Below, one piece after another: positions 36,845-45,552 of a stretch of DNA of 64,000 nucleotides. The DNA is from Pseudomonas putida (GTDB taxonomy: Bacteria > Pseudomonadota > Gammaproteobacteria > Pseudomonadales > Pseudomonadaceae), in NCBI RefSeq assembly GCF_028682175.1, contig NZ_JANHKS010000004.1:124001-188000 (forward strand), written 5' to 3'. How positions within the stretch are numbered: the first letter of the stretch is position 1; each line of letters starts with the position of its first letter. Under the pieces are notes generated by a model. It did no database searches and was not told the DNA's origin. It worked only from the letters and a program-made list of their open reading frames with translations. The translations under genes and the position numbers were made by a program.

Positions 36845-38032
36845 ATGTCCATCCAACAAACGCCCGGGCATGTGCTGCCGGGGCGCGCCGCAGCGAAAAT
36901 GGAAGCGGCGATGGCAGTGGGAAGCTTTGCCATCGGTACCGGCGAATTCGCCATCATGGGCCTGATGCCCGATATCGCCAACAACCTGCACCTGACCGAA
37001 CCCCAGGTCGGCCATGCCATCAGCGCCTACGCGCTGGGCGTGATGGTCGGTGCTCCGCTGCTGGCCATCCTTGGCGCCAAGTTGCTGCGCAAGAACATGC
37101 TGATGCTGCTGATGGTGCTCTATGCGCTGGGCAACATTGCCACCGCGTTCACCCCCTCCTTCGCCTCACTGGTGGCGTTCCGTTTCATCAGCGGCCTGCC
37201 CCACGGCGCCTATTTCGGCATCGCAGCGGTGGTCGCCTCCAGCATGGTGCCGTCCAATCAGCGCGCCGGGGCAGTGGCGCGGGTGATGATGGGGCTGACA
37301 CTGGCGATGCTGCTGGGTAACCCCATCGCCACCTTCCTGGGGCAGTTCATGGGCTGGCGCTCGGCGTTCGGCCTGGTGGGCGTGATCGCCGTCACCACCA
37401 TCGCCCTGATCTGGCACCTGGTGCCTGACCGCCACGACGAGCCGCGCAGCGATCCCCGCAAGGAGCTGCGTGCGTTCACCAAGCCTCAGGTGTGGATGGC
37501 GCTGGGTATCAGTTCGGTGGGTTTCTCCGGGATGTTCTGCGTGTTCAGTTACCTGGCGCCGACCATGCTGGAAGTCACCCGCGTCACCCCGCAATGGATT
37601 CCGTTCGGGCTGGCGGCGTTTGGCGTGGGCGGCATCATCGGCAACATCGTGGGCGGCAAGCTGTTCGACCGCATGCAGTTCCGCGCGGTCGGCGTGCTGC
37701 TGGTGTGGTCGATGGGCGTGCTGCTGTTCTTCCCGTTGGCGGCAAGTTCGCTTCCGGGCGTACTGCTGGGCATCGGTCTGGTCGGCACCATGGTCGCACT
37801 GGCCGCGCCGCTGCAGATCCGCCTGATGGACATCGCCCATGAAGCGCCAAGCCTTGCGGCGGCGTCCAACCATGCGGCGTTCAACCTGGCCAACGCGCTG
37901 GGCCCGCTGTTCGGCGGCATCGCCATCAGCGCGGGGCTGGGCTGGACCAGCACCGGTTACATCGGGGCAGCCACCGCCCTGGCGGGCCTGGGTATCTACC
38001 TGATCGCCCGGCGCATGAAAGGCGGCGACTGA
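36845..38032 (+). CDS. MFS transporter, DHA1 family (AraJ-like)
   Basis: A 395-residue membrane protein with about 12 helices. The AraJ/DHA1 pattern GSFAIGTGEFAIMGLMPDIA is in helix 1, and RFISGLPHGAYFGIAAVVAS is in helix 4. Proteins of this group are efflux pumps for sugars or small drugs; the substrate cannot be given. The ATG at 36845 is 12 codons before the first conserved stretch and is preceded by GGAGCG. It stands alone between a REP block and a hairpin terminator. Confidence 0.85.
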   Translation: MSIQQTPGHVLPGRAAAKMEAAMAVGSFAIGTGEFAIMGLMPDIANNLHLTEPQVGHAISAYALGVMVGAPLLAILGAKLLRKNMLMLLMVLYALGNIATAFTPSFASLVAFRFISGLPHGAYFGIAAVVASSMVPSNQRAGAVARVMMGLTLAMLLGNPIATFLGQFMGWRSAFGLVGVIAVTTIALIWHLVPDRHDEPRSDPRKELRAFTKPQVWMALGISSVGFSGMFCVFSYLAPTMLEVTRVTPQWIPFGLAAFGVGGIIGNIVGGKLFDRMQFRAVGVLLVWSMGVLLFFPLAASSLPGVLLGIGLVGTMVALAAPLQIRLMDIAHEAPSLAAASNHAAFNLANALGPLFGGIAISAGLGWTSTGYIGAATALAGLGIYLIARRMKGGD

Positions 38033-38048
38033 CGTCCCTCCTCCGCAC

Positions 38049-38083
38049 GCCGGTGCCGGGCCACGCCAGCCGCCCGCACCGGC
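38049..38083 (+). terminator. Hairpin after the MFS gene
   Basis: GCCGGTGC (38049-38056) pairs perfectly with GCACCGGC (38076-38083), with further GC pairing inside the loop. No long T-run follows, so termination is probable but not certain. Confidence 0.5.
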
Positions 38084-38107
38084 AACCTGCGGGCTGATTT
38101 CACAGCC

Positions 38108-38116
38108 TAAGCTAAT
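38108..38116. promoter_or_regulatory. TAAGCTAAT element in the promoter of the TauA-like gene
   Basis: This 9-mer is the inverse of ATTAGCTTA at 28442-28450. It lies at the start of an AT-rich stretch (38108-38160) that probably holds the promoter of the TauA-like gene. Whether it is an operator is unknown. Confidence 0.3.
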
Positions 38117-38214
38117 TCCCAAACGGTATTTAAACCTAATTTAATAGAACCTTATGCTTGGTTTCAGGTCGCGAATCATCCTCGAATTCGCGCTGAACCC
38201 AAGGCATCTAGAGA

Positions 38215-39201
38215 ATGACGATCAAGCACTGGACGGCAAAAGCTACATTGGCGCTGGGTGTGTTCACGCTGTCGGTGGCGGCCCACGCCGCTGACCTGAC
38301 CATCGGCTACATCACCGGAATCGACCCGGTCAAACGCGCCATCGCCGATGGCGAATACGAAAAGGCAATTGGCTCGAAAATCAACTGGCGTCAATTCGAA
38401 GCGGGTCCGGCGGTGGTTGCCGCGATGGCCTCGGGGGACGTGCAGATCGGCAACCTGGGTTCCAGCCCGCTGGCGGCCGCCACCTCGAAAAACCTGCCGC
38501 TGGTGGCGTTCATCGTCACCTCGCAAATCCAGAGTTCTGAGGCGCTGGTGGTGCGCAATGGCAGCGGCATCAACAAGCCCGAAGACCTGATCGGCAAGAA
38601 GATCGCCGTGCCGTTCGTGTCCACCTCTCACTACAGCCTGTTGGGCGCACTCAAGCACTGGAACATCGATCAGAAGCAGGTCACCATTCTCAACCTGACG
38701 CCGCTGCAGATCACCGCTGCCTGGAAACGCGGCGACATCGACGGCGCGTTCACCTGGTCCCCGGCCCTGGGGGAAATTCGCAAGACCGGCAAGATTCTCA
38801 CCGACGCAGGCCAGGTCTCCCAATGGGGATCGCCAACGTTCGAAGTGTGGGTGGCGCGCAAGGATTTCGCCGAGAAACACCCTGAGGTCGTCGCCAGTTT
38901 CGCCAAGGTCAGCCTGGCTGCGATTGCCGATTACACGGCGCACAAATCGCAGTGGACGGTAGATTCGGAACCGGTCAAGACCATCGCCCGCTTCACCGGC
39001 TCCAACGCTGCGGATGTGCCGGAACTGCTCGACGGCTCGCACTTCCCGACCGCAGCCGAACAGCAATCCCCTGCGCTGCTGGGCGGTGGCACGGTCGCGG
39101 ACATTGCGAAAACGGCTGAGTTCTTGAAGGATCAGGGCAAGATCGAGAAAGTGCTGCCTGACTATTCCTCGTTTGCCACTGACAGGTTCATCAAGGAATA
39201 G
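38215..39201 (+). CDS. TauA-like taurine/sulfonate ABC substrate-binding protein, orphan
   Basis: A 328-residue periplasmic protein. The signal peptide ends SVAAHA, and the mature part starts ADLTIGYITGIDPVKRAIADG. Typical TauA stretches are GDVQIGNLGSSPLAAATSKNLP, NGSGINKPEDLIGKKIAVPF and WKRGDIDGAFTWSPALGEI. It should bind taurine or a similar alkanesulfonate. No TauB or TauC gene is adjacent, so its ATPase and permease must be elsewhere, or it acts as an extra receptor. Induction under sulfate starvation is usual for the family but is not visible here. Confidence 0.85.
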   Translation: MTIKHWTAKATLALGVFTLSVAAHAADLTIGYITGIDPVKRAIADGEYEKAIGSKINWRQFEAGPAVVAAMASGDVQIGNLGSSPLAAATSKNLPLVAFIVTSQIQSSEALVVRNGSGINKPEDLIGKKIAVPFVSTSHYSLLGALKHWNIDQKQVTILNLTPLQITAAWKRGDIDGAFTWSPALGEIRKTGKILTDAGQVSQWGSPTFEVWVARKDFAEKHPEVVASFAKVSLAAIADYTAHKSQWTVDSEPVKTIARFTGSNAADVPELLDGSHFPTAAEQQSPALLGGGTVADIAKTAEFLKDQGKIEKVLPDYSSFATDRFIKE

Positions 39202-39219
39202 ACCGGTTGGTCTGATGCT

Positions 39220-39485
39220 GTAGCAGCACGGTTTGCCGGCGGGGACATGCTCTAGATCGCTCCCGCGGGCAAGCCCGGCTGCTACGGGGTGTGGGGGTGT
39301 TTGGAAATTTTGCATCCGCCGCAAAATCCGTAGCAGCACGGCTTGCCGGCGGGAGCGATATCAAATGCGCCGCCGCATATGGATCAAACGCACATTTCGT
39401 GGGAGCGGGCTTGCCCGCGAATGCTCTGGACCTGACGCATTGACAGCGGCTGACCCACCCCTTTCGCGGGCAAGCCCGCTCCCAC
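39220..39485. repeat. REP cluster of two families
   Basis: Three units of the GTAGCAGCACGGCTTGCCGGCGG type lie at about 39220-39246, 39257-39287 and 39330-39358. An inverted pair of the GTGGGAGCGGGCTTGCCCGCG type lies at about 39399-39423 and 39462-39485. The 313-base gap between the TauA-like and SDR genes holds nothing else that I can see. Confidence 0.85.
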
Positions 39486-39514
39486 AACACCTCGCCCTAA
39501 AATTGCTCGGGGTA

Positions 39515-40225
39515 TCAGAACCCGACCGGGTTGAAGTAGAACGCATCGCTCGACGACAGGCTGGCCTTGATCTGGCGGGTGCCTTCATCGGCCGATACTT
39601 CCTCTTCACCCGCTTCCAGCGCCGCATAAGTGCGTGCTGCCACGTCCTGCGGACTGGTCTTCTGCACGTCGAAATCCTTGACCAGGTCGGTGTCGATGAA
39701 GCCGACGTGCAGCGCAAGCACCTGGGTCTGATCGGCGCGCAGTTGCACCCTCAGTGCGTTGGTGAAACCCCAGGCAGCGGCCTTGGACACACCATAGGCC
39801 GCCAGCGCCGGCGCGTTGAACCAGGTGATGTTGGACAGCACGTTGATGATTGCGCCACCCCCGTTGCGCTTGAGGATCGGCGCAAACGCCGCGCTGACCC
39901 GCACCAGACCGTACACGTTGGTGTCGATCAGCTCCTTGGACAGCTCGATCATATTCTCGGCCAGCGCGCTCTCCATCACCTTGGCGATGCCGGCGTTGTT
40001 GACCAGCAAGGTGGTGTCTGAACACTGCGCTGCTGCGGCCTTGATGGTCGCGTCATCGGTCACGTCCAGCTTGACCGGGATGATACCTGGCACATCGAAG
40101 CCTTCCGGGTTGCGCATGCCGGCGTATACCTTCGCTGCTCCCTGGGCGACTGCCAGCTTGGCAAAGGCCAGGCCCAGACCACGACTTGCACCGGTAACGA
40201 AAACCACTGATCCATTGATGTTCAT
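39515..40225 (-). CDS. Short-chain dehydrogenase/reductase, SDR family
   Basis: A 236-residue classical SDR. The cofactor motif is TGASRGLG (about residues 11-18), NNAG is present, and the catalytic Tyr/Lys are in YGVSKAA. The early Arg (GMRNPEG) suggests NADP(H). The ATG at 40223-40225 (MNINGSVVFVTGASRG) is used; the longer frame reads through intergenic DNA. It stands just before an SRPBCC gene in the same direction. The substrate is unknown. Confidence 0.85.
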   Translation of the reverse strand: MNINGSVVFVTGASRGLGLAFAKLAVAQGAAKVYAGMRNPEGFDVPGIIPVKLDVTDDATIKAAAAQCSDTTLLVNNAGIAKVMESALAENMIELSKELIDTNVYGLVRVSAAFAPILKRNGGGAIINVLSNITWFNAPALAAYGVSKAAAWGFTNALRVQLRADQTQVLALHVGFIDTDLVKDFDVQKTSPQDVAARTYAALEAGEEEVSADEGTRQIKASLSSSDAFYFNPVGF

Positions 40226-40386
40226 GCGATGACCCTCGAAAAATGGCGCTTTGCCGTTTTGGATGGTGGTCATCATATTCAGAATTACCGTGCTGTCAAT
40301 CGATGCCGGATGAAACTGTTCAGTGGATAGATTGAAAGCGTTGCATACCTTGAGAGCAGCGCGAGCCGCTCTCAAGTACGGGCCGT

Positions 40387-40803
40387 TTACACAGGGAAAT
40401 TGGCGCGCATTGCTGCCAGGCCGCCAGTGAAGATGCCTTCGAACAAGGCAATCGCCTCGGCTTCGCTGATACCGGCTGGTGTGAAGTTCGCCGACCAGGT
40501 CACCCGCGAAACCTTTGGATCGGCTTGCGGCGCGACGCCCAGCGTTGCCTTGTACCCGGTGACGGCGAATGGCGCCTGGGTGATGGTGTAGCTGTACCAG
40601 CGCGCCGAATTATCGAAACCTTCCAGGCGTTCGATGATGACTTCGCCATCGGCAGTCTCCAGCGTACGCACCCGCCCGCCTTCGCTCAGTTCGCTCTTTG
40701 GAATGAATGGCAGCCAGTCAGGCAGTGAATTGAAGCCACCGATCAGTTGCCACACGGTGTCGGGTGAAGCCGGGATGTCGATGTAGGCTGAGGCTTGGGA
40801 CAT
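40387..40803 (-). CDS. SRPBCC (polyketide cyclase/PYR-like) family protein
   Basis: A 138-residue START-like domain protein. It opens with MSQASAYIDIPASPDTVWQLIGGFNSLPDWLPF, the standard SRPBCC start, and ends with the long C-terminal helix EAEAIALFEGIFTGGLAAMRANF. The family binds hydrophobic ligands, and some members are cyclases. The ATG at 40801-40803 is preferred to a frame extended by 25 codons. It lies between the SDR and the aldo/keto reductase in the same direction. No function can be stated. Confidence 0.83.
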   Translation of the reverse strand: MSQASAYIDIPASPDTVWQLIGGFNSLPDWLPFIPKSELSEGGRVRTLETADGEVIIERLEGFDNSARWYSYTITQAPFAVTGYKATLGVAPQADPKVSRVTWSANFTPAGISEAEAIALFEGIFTGGLAAMRANFPV

Positions 40804-40881
40804 TGGAGTTCTCCAGTGAAATGAATCGATGGGTTCCGGCCGCCGGTTCGTCGAGCAGCGGCCGGTAAATCGCAACAAGGG

Positions 40882-41886
40882 TTATGCCGGCACCGGCGCG
40901 TTGATCGAGATTAGCCCGGCTTCGCGCAGTGCGGTCCAGAAAGCGCCAGGAATCACCGCATTGAGCGCGGCCACATCCTCGGCAATCCGGCCCGGACGGC
41001 TGGCGCCCGGAATGACTGCCGCAACGGCGGGGTTGGCCAGCGAGAATTGCAGAGCCGCCGCCTTGATATCAACCCCATGAGCCTGGGCGATGCGCTTGAT
41101 GTGCTCGACCTTCTGGATGATCTGCGGGCTGGCCTTCTGGTACTCGAAATGCTCGCCACCGGCCAGAATCCCCGAGCTGTACGGGCCGCCCACCACGATG
41201 TCGGTGTTGCGGGCCTTCGCCTCGGCCATTACCCGCTGCAACGCGCGTTCGTGGTCCAGCAGCGAATAACGCCCGGCCAGCAGGAAACCATCGGGCTTGG
41301 GTTCGTCCAGGCCAAGGGTGAGTTCGATAGGCTCGACCTTGTTCACCCCAAGACCCCAGGCCTTGATGACGCCCTCGTCACGCAGGCGGTCCAGCACGCG
41401 GAAGGCCCCGGTGCGCGCCTGTTCGAAGTCTTGCAGCCACTGGTCACCGTAGAAGTCCTGGGCGATGTCGTGAATCCAGACGATGTCCAGGCGGTCGGTC
41501 TTCAAGCGCTTGAGGCTGTCTTCGATGGAGCGCAAGGTGGCATCGGCGCTGTAGTCGTTGACGATCTTGTTGCGCAGGCCGTGTTCGAACACGCCGCTTT
41601 TCTCGCCCAGGTCGCGGGCGCTGTTGTCCAGTTCGTCGAGGATCACCCGGCCGACCTTGGTGCTGAGCACGTATTCATCGCGCTTGTATTTGTGCAGGGC
41701 CTCGCCCAGGCGGATTTCCGAGAGGCCTGCGCCGTAGAACGGTGCGGTGTCGAAGTAACGCACGCCGGCATTCCAGGCGGCATCGACGGTGGCTTCTGCC
41801 TCGGCTTCAGGGATATTGCGGAACATGTTGCCCAGCGGTGCGGTGCCGAATCCGAGGACGCCTGGCAGTTTGTCTTTCAAGCTCAT
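40882..41886 (-). CDS. Aldo/keto reductase (pyridoxal 4-dehydrogenase/L-fucose dehydrogenase-like)
   Basis: A 334-residue AKR barrel. The catalytic set is visible as Asp-Tyr in YFDTAPFYGAGLSEIRLGEAL (about residues 44-64), Lys in YVLSTKVGR and His in IVWIHDIA. The C-terminal NAD(P) region includes VAAVIPGASRPGRI. Its closest look is to D-threo-aldose/pyridoxal 4-dehydrogenases. The ATG at 41884-41886 is preferred to the extended frame. It is divergent from a LysR regulator that probably controls it. Confidence 0.83.
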   Translation of the reverse strand: MSLKDKLPGVLGFGTAPLGNMFRNIPEAEAEATVDAAWNAGVRYFDTAPFYGAGLSEIRLGEALHKYKRDEYVLSTKVGRVILDELDNSARDLGEKSGVFEHGLRNKIVNDYSADATLRSIEDSLKRLKTDRLDIVWIHDIAQDFYGDQWLQDFEQARTGAFRVLDRLRDEGVIKAWGLGVNKVEPIELTLGLDEPKPDGFLLAGRYSLLDHERALQRVMAEAKARNTDIVVGGPYSSGILAGGEHFEYQKASPQIIQKVEHIKRIAQAHGVDIKAAALQFSLANPAVAAVIPGASRPGRIAEDVAALNAVIPGAFWTALREAGLISINAPVPA

Positions 41887-42000
41887 GGCTCTGATCTCCA
41901 GTTGAGGGGTCGCTGTTGCGACCGTTGAGCAGATCCTAGATTGCCGCCTCAAGACCGTCCAAGACATAATGAGTCAGACTTAAGACCTAGCGAGCATCAC

Positions 42001-42930
42001 ATGATCGATCTCCGCCAACTGCGCTATTTCGTCGTCGCCGCCGAGGAGGAACACGTTGGCCGCGCCGCCGAGCGCCTGCACATTTCCCAGTCGCCCTTGA
42101 GCCGGCAGATCGCCCAACTGGAAGAACGCCTGGGCCTGAACCTGTTCGAGCGCAGCCAGCAGCGTATCCGCCTGACCAGCGATGGCCGCACCTTTCTCAC
42201 CGAAGCTCGCAGCCTGTTGACCCACGCCAACCGCCTGGAATCCTTGGGCAAGCGCCTGGGACGTGGCGAAGAAGGCGGCCTGTGCATCGGTTACATCGAG
42301 CACGCCATGCACGCCAACATCCTGCCCAAGGCGTTGAGCACCGTGCGCGCCGACCGCCCGGCCGTGCACGTGGCGCTGTACCTGATGAGTTCGGGCGATC
42401 AGCTTGAGGTCTTGCGCCAGCGCAGCCTGGACGTGGCGCTGGTCAGCGAGCCGCCACGGGACGACGACCCGGACCTGCTCTGCCGCCAGTTGCTGGAGGA
42501 CCCGATGCTGCTGGCATTGCCGGCCAACCATCCGCTGGCGACCAGGGAGCGCCTGACCCCGGCGGACTTGAAGGATGAGGACTGGATCGGGGTGAAATCC
42601 AGCCAGGGCAAGGACCAGCACGGCGAATTCGTGGCCGCCTGCATTCGTGCAGGCTTCACCCCGCAGATTCGGCTGGAAGCCGCCGAGCCTTACACTGCGC
42701 TGGGGCTGGTGGCGGCCGGGTTGGGAATCACCATGACCCAGAAGAGTCTTGATCAGGCGGCGCACCCGGGTGTGGTGTTCAGGGAATTGCCGTGGCTGAC
42801 GTTCAGCATGCCGCTGTGGGCGGCCTGGCATCGGGTGAACCTGCGGGCGCTGGTGGAGATCTTCCGGGTGATTCTGACCGGCAAGGATGCGGCGCCGATG
42901 GCCGTAGGCAGCGAGACGCTTCCCGGCTGA
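42001..42930 (+). CDS. LysR-family regulator, divergent from the aldo/keto reductase
   Basis: A 309-residue LysR protein. The DNA-binding part reads HVGRAAERLHISQSPLSRQIAQLEERLG near residues 18-45, and the effector domain contains YIEHAMHANILPKAL and GLVAAGLGITMTQKSL. The ATG at 42001 (MIDLRQLRYFVVAAEEE) has a GAGC site upstream. LysR regulators usually control the divergent neighbour, here the reductase 114 bases away. The inducer is unknown. Confidence 0.88.
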   Translation: MIDLRQLRYFVVAAEEEHVGRAAERLHISQSPLSRQIAQLEERLGLNLFERSQQRIRLTSDGRTFLTEARSLLTHANRLESLGKRLGRGEEGGLCIGYIEHAMHANILPKALSTVRADRPAVHVALYLMSSGDQLEVLRQRSLDVALVSEPPRDDDPDLLCRQLLEDPMLLALPANHPLATRERLTPADLKDEDWIGVKSSQGKDQHGEFVAACIRAGFTPQIRLEAAEPYTALGLVAAGLGITMTQKSLDQAAHPGVVFRELPWLTFSMPLWAAWHRVNLRALVEIFRVILTGKDAAPMAVGSETLPG

Positions 42931-42932
42931 AT

Positions 42933-43232
42933 TCAGGACTGCCCGAGAATCGCGGCCAACAGCCCCGGAAAGCGGGCGTCGAGTTCCTCTCCCCGCAGCG
43001 AGTTCATGTGCGTGGTGCCGACGTTGCGGGTATGCACCAGCCCTGAATCACGCAGGACGCGGAAATGGTGGGAGACGCTGGACTTGGGGCGTCCGCCGTC
43101 CAGTTCGCCACAAGTGGCTTCGGCCACGCCGGCCAGGTGGCGAACGATTTCCAGGCGAACAGGATCGCTCAGCGCGTAGAGAATGCGCTCGAGTTCGAAG
43201 CTCTCGGGATCGGGGTGTTTGTAGGCTCGCAT
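42933..43232 (-). CDS. ArsR-family repressor next to xenA
   Basis: A 99-residue winged-helix protein. The HTH region reads LSDPVRLEIVRHLAGV and PKSSVSHHFRVLRDSGLV; only one Cys (EATCGELDGG) is present, so there is no classical metal-binding ELCVCDL box. It is more likely a redox or electrophile sensor than an arsenite sensor. It is divergent from xenA, with a perfect inverted repeat between them. Regulation of xenA by this protein is inferred. Confidence 0.86.
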   Translation of the reverse strand: MRAYKHPDPESFELERILYALSDPVRLEIVRHLAGVAEATCGELDGGRPKSSVSHHFRVLRDSGLVHTRNVGTTHMNSLRGEELDARFPGLLAAILGQS

Positions 43233-43268
43233 GGGTCGGCATGATAGCGAGGGGGTTTTAAAAAAGCC

Positions 43269-43292
43269 ATTGTTCGAATACTATCGAACAAT
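43269..43292. promoter_or_regulatory. ArsR-type operator between the repressor and xenA
   Basis: ATTGTTCGA (43269-43277) and TCGAACAAT (43284-43292) form a perfect 9-bp inverted repeat around 6 bases. It is the only strong dyad in the 86-base divergent spacer and lies within promoter range of both genes. Confidence 0.75.
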
Positions 43293-43318
43293 CGTAAATC
43301 ACACCTTTCGAGGCGACC

Positions 43319-44410
43319 ATGTCGGCACTGTTCGAACCCTTCAAGCTCAAAGACGTCACCCTGCGCAATCGCATTGCCATTCCGCCGATGTGCCAGTACA
43401 AGGCCGAAGACGGTCTGATCAACGACTGGCACCACGTTCACCTGGCCGGCATGGCCCGTGGCGGCGCGGGTCTGGTGGTGGTCGAAGCCACCGCCGTGGC
43501 ACCGGAAGGCCGGATCACCCCGGGCTGCGCCGGCATCTGGAATGATGAACAGGCCCAGGCATTCGTGCCGGTGGTCAAGGCGATCAAGGCCGCAGGCGCG
43601 GTGCCGGGCATCCAGATCGCCCACGCCGGCCGCAAAGCCAGCGCCAACCGCCCCTGGGAAGGCGACGACCATATCGTAGAGTCCGACCCGCGTGGCTGGC
43701 AGACCATCGCCCCTTCGGCTATCGCCTTTGGTGCAGGCCTGCCCAAGGTGCCCCAGGCCATGACCCTGGAAGACATCGCCCGGGTTCGCCAGGACTTCGC
43801 CGACGCCGCCCGCCGCGCCCGTGACGCCGGTTTCGAATGGATCGAACTGCACTTTGCCCATGGCTACCTGGGCCAGAGCTTCTTCTCCGAACACTCCAAC
43901 CAGCGCACCGACGCCTATGGCGGCAGCTTCGACAACCGCAGCCGTTTCCTGCTGGAAACCCTGGCCGCCGTGCGTGAAGTGTGGCCGGAGCACCTGCCCC
44001 TGACCGCGCGTTTCGGCGTGCTGGAATATGACGGTCGCGACGAGCAGACCCTCACCGAGTCCATCGAGCTGGCGCGCCGCTTCAAGGATGGCGGCCTGGA
44101 CCTGCTGAGCGTCAGCGTCGGCTTTACCATTCCGGAAACCAACATTCCGTGGGGTCCGGCGTTCATGGGGCCGATTGCCGAGCGCGTTCGCCGCGAAGCC
44201 GGATTGCCGGTCACCTCAGCCTGGGGTTTCGGCACGCCGCAACTGGCGGAAGAATCAATCAAGTCCGGTCACCTGGACTTGGTGTCCATCGGGCGCGCGC
44301 ACCTGGCGGACCCGCACTGGCCGTACTTCGCAGCCAAGGAACTGGGCGTGGACAAAGCCTCCTGGACCCTGCCCGCCCCTTACGCGCACTGGCTTGAACG
44401 CTATCGTTAA
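43319..44410 (+). CDS. xenA: Xenobiotic reductase A, old yellow enzyme family
   Basis: A 363-residue FMN barrel that uses NAD(P)H to reduce enones, nitrate esters and nitroaromatics. The sequence MSALFEPFKLKDVTLRNRIAIPPMCQY and the C-terminal ASWTLPAPYAHWLERYR match P. putida XenA closely, including Cys25 in PPMCQY, which tunes the flavin. Substrate-binding His residues are in HFAHGYLGQSFFS. It follows a divergent ArsR gene and operator, and probably responds to electrophile stress. Confidence 0.93.
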   Translation: MSALFEPFKLKDVTLRNRIAIPPMCQYKAEDGLINDWHHVHLAGMARGGAGLVVVEATAVAPEGRITPGCAGIWNDEQAQAFVPVVKAIKAAGAVPGIQIAHAGRKASANRPWEGDDHIVESDPRGWQTIAPSAIAFGAGLPKVPQAMTLEDIARVRQDFADAARRARDAGFEWIELHFAHGYLGQSFFSEHSNQRTDAYGGSFDNRSRFLLETLAAVREVWPEHLPLTARFGVLEYDGRDEQTLTESIELARRFKDGGLDLLSVSVGFTIPETNIPWGPAFMGPIAERVRREAGLPVTSAWGFGTPQLAEESIKSGHLDLVSIGRAHLADPHWPYFAAKELGVDKASWTLPAPYAHWLERYR

Positions 44411-44510
44411 GCGCTACGCACCGGGTCGCCCTGCAATGGGGCGACTTGAGGGTTCATGCCGGGTGTCTAGCCGGGCGGCGATTTGATCGCCGTCCAGCGA
44501 GCCTGAGAGC

Positions 44511-44735
44511 CTACTGCCCCGCCGAACGGTGCCAGCGAATCTGACTGACCCCGGAACGCTCCGCAGCCTCGACCATCGAATGGTAACTGCCCTGCCACTC
44601 GCGTCCGCTGGCGCCCATCTCGGCGCCTGAGTGGATCAAGGCGTAATACACCGCATCGTGAGAGCACAGGTTGTCGTCGTGACATTCCAGCGCCCGCTCG
44701 TTACCTTCGAACGTGTAAAAAATCGTGAAGCCCAT
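44511..44735 (-). CDS. Small conserved-looking hypothetical protein
   Basis: A 74-residue protein, MGFTIFYTFEGNERALECHD at the start and SGVSQIRWHRSAGQ at the end. A GGAGGTGTGTC ribosome site precedes the ATG, which supports real translation. Two Cys (ECHD, NLCSHD) and several His are present; no signal peptide or membrane segment is seen. I do not recognise a named family; similar short proteins occur in pseudomonads. It lies between xenA and the RidA gene on the opposite strand. Confidence 0.7.
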   Translation of the reverse strand: MGFTIFYTFEGNERALECHDDNLCSHDAVYYALIHSGAEMGASGREWQGSYHSMVEAAERSGVSQIRWHRSAGQ

Positions 44736-44955
44736 GACACACCTCCATGCCGACGATGATCCTGGCAGAACGGGTCGATCATAGCGCGCACCCGACCGGG
44801 CAGAATGACAGGCTGGCTAATTTCACTGGCTTTGCGGGCCAGCCACTGAAATGTCGGGCGAACGGCCTTCGGGAGCAGCGGGCAAGGTTGAAAGCGCGGC
44901 GCAGTGCCTTATCATGGCCGGCGGTTTATCGACTCACTTCAAGCAAGAGATGCCT

Positions 44956-45336
44956 ATGTCCAGCGAAAACGTCGTCTTCACTCCCGATCCCGATGCGGAT
45001 TCCATTTCTTCCGATGTGGCCGGTTTCGGCGGCATTCTAGTCTCGACCCAGGTTCCGACCCGCGCCGATGGCAGCCTTGAACTGGGCGACATCACGCTGC
45101 AGAGCGAATGCACCCTGCAAGCGCTGAAAGTGGCGCTGGAGAAAGCGGGCAGCTCGATGGACCGGGTCATGCACCTGACCATCTACCTGACCGACATGGC
45201 CGACCGCGCGGCTTTCAATGAGGTCTACAAACGCTTCTTCGCCAAGCCATGGCCGGTACGTGCGGCGGTAGGCGTCGCGGCGCTGGCCGTTGAAGGCATG
45301 CGCGTGGAAGTGACGGCGATGGCGGCCAAGGGCTGA
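44956..45336 (+). CDS. RidA/YjgF family enamine/imine deaminase-like protein
   Basis: A 126-residue protein. Family marks are GFGGILVSTQVPTRADGS, TLQALKVALEKAGSSMDRVMHLTIYLTDM and the late RAAVGVAALAVEGMRVEVTAMA. The usual RidA Arg is present in the FAKPWPVRAAVGV segment. RidA proteins hydrolyse reactive 2-aminoacrylate-type imines; divergent members do other tasks. The ATG at 44956 has AAGAG six bases upstream; an ATG at 44950 is also in frame but worse placed. Confidence 0.85.
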   Translation: MSSENVVFTPDPDADSISSDVAGFGGILVSTQVPTRADGSLELGDITLQSECTLQALKVALEKAGSSMDRVMHLTIYLTDMADRAAFNEVYKRFFAKPWPVRAAVGVAALAVEGMRVEVTAMAAKG

Positions 45337-45369
45337 TCCAGTTCGTCGCTGTTGAGGTAGCCCACACCC

Positions 45370-45434
45370 GTAGCAGTCCGGCTTGCCGGCGGATGTACCC
45401 GATCCCGTAGGAGCGCGCTTGCCCGCGATGGCGT
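45370..45434. repeat. REP units, two families
   Basis: One GTAGCAGTCCGGCTTGCCGGCGG unit (about 45370-45392) and one GTAGGAGCGCGCTTGCCCGCGATGG unit (about 45407-45431) follow the RidA gene in direct orientation, with a weaker third copy near 45448. Confidence 0.75.
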
Positions 45435-45552
45435 CCTTGAGACACTCGCCGGCAAGTCGCCGTTTCTCACCACCCGGCAGCACAAGGATGCCGCCCAGGC
45501 ATTTCGCCGGTACAATGCGCGGCTTGACCGTGACGATCCTGACTAAAAAAAC

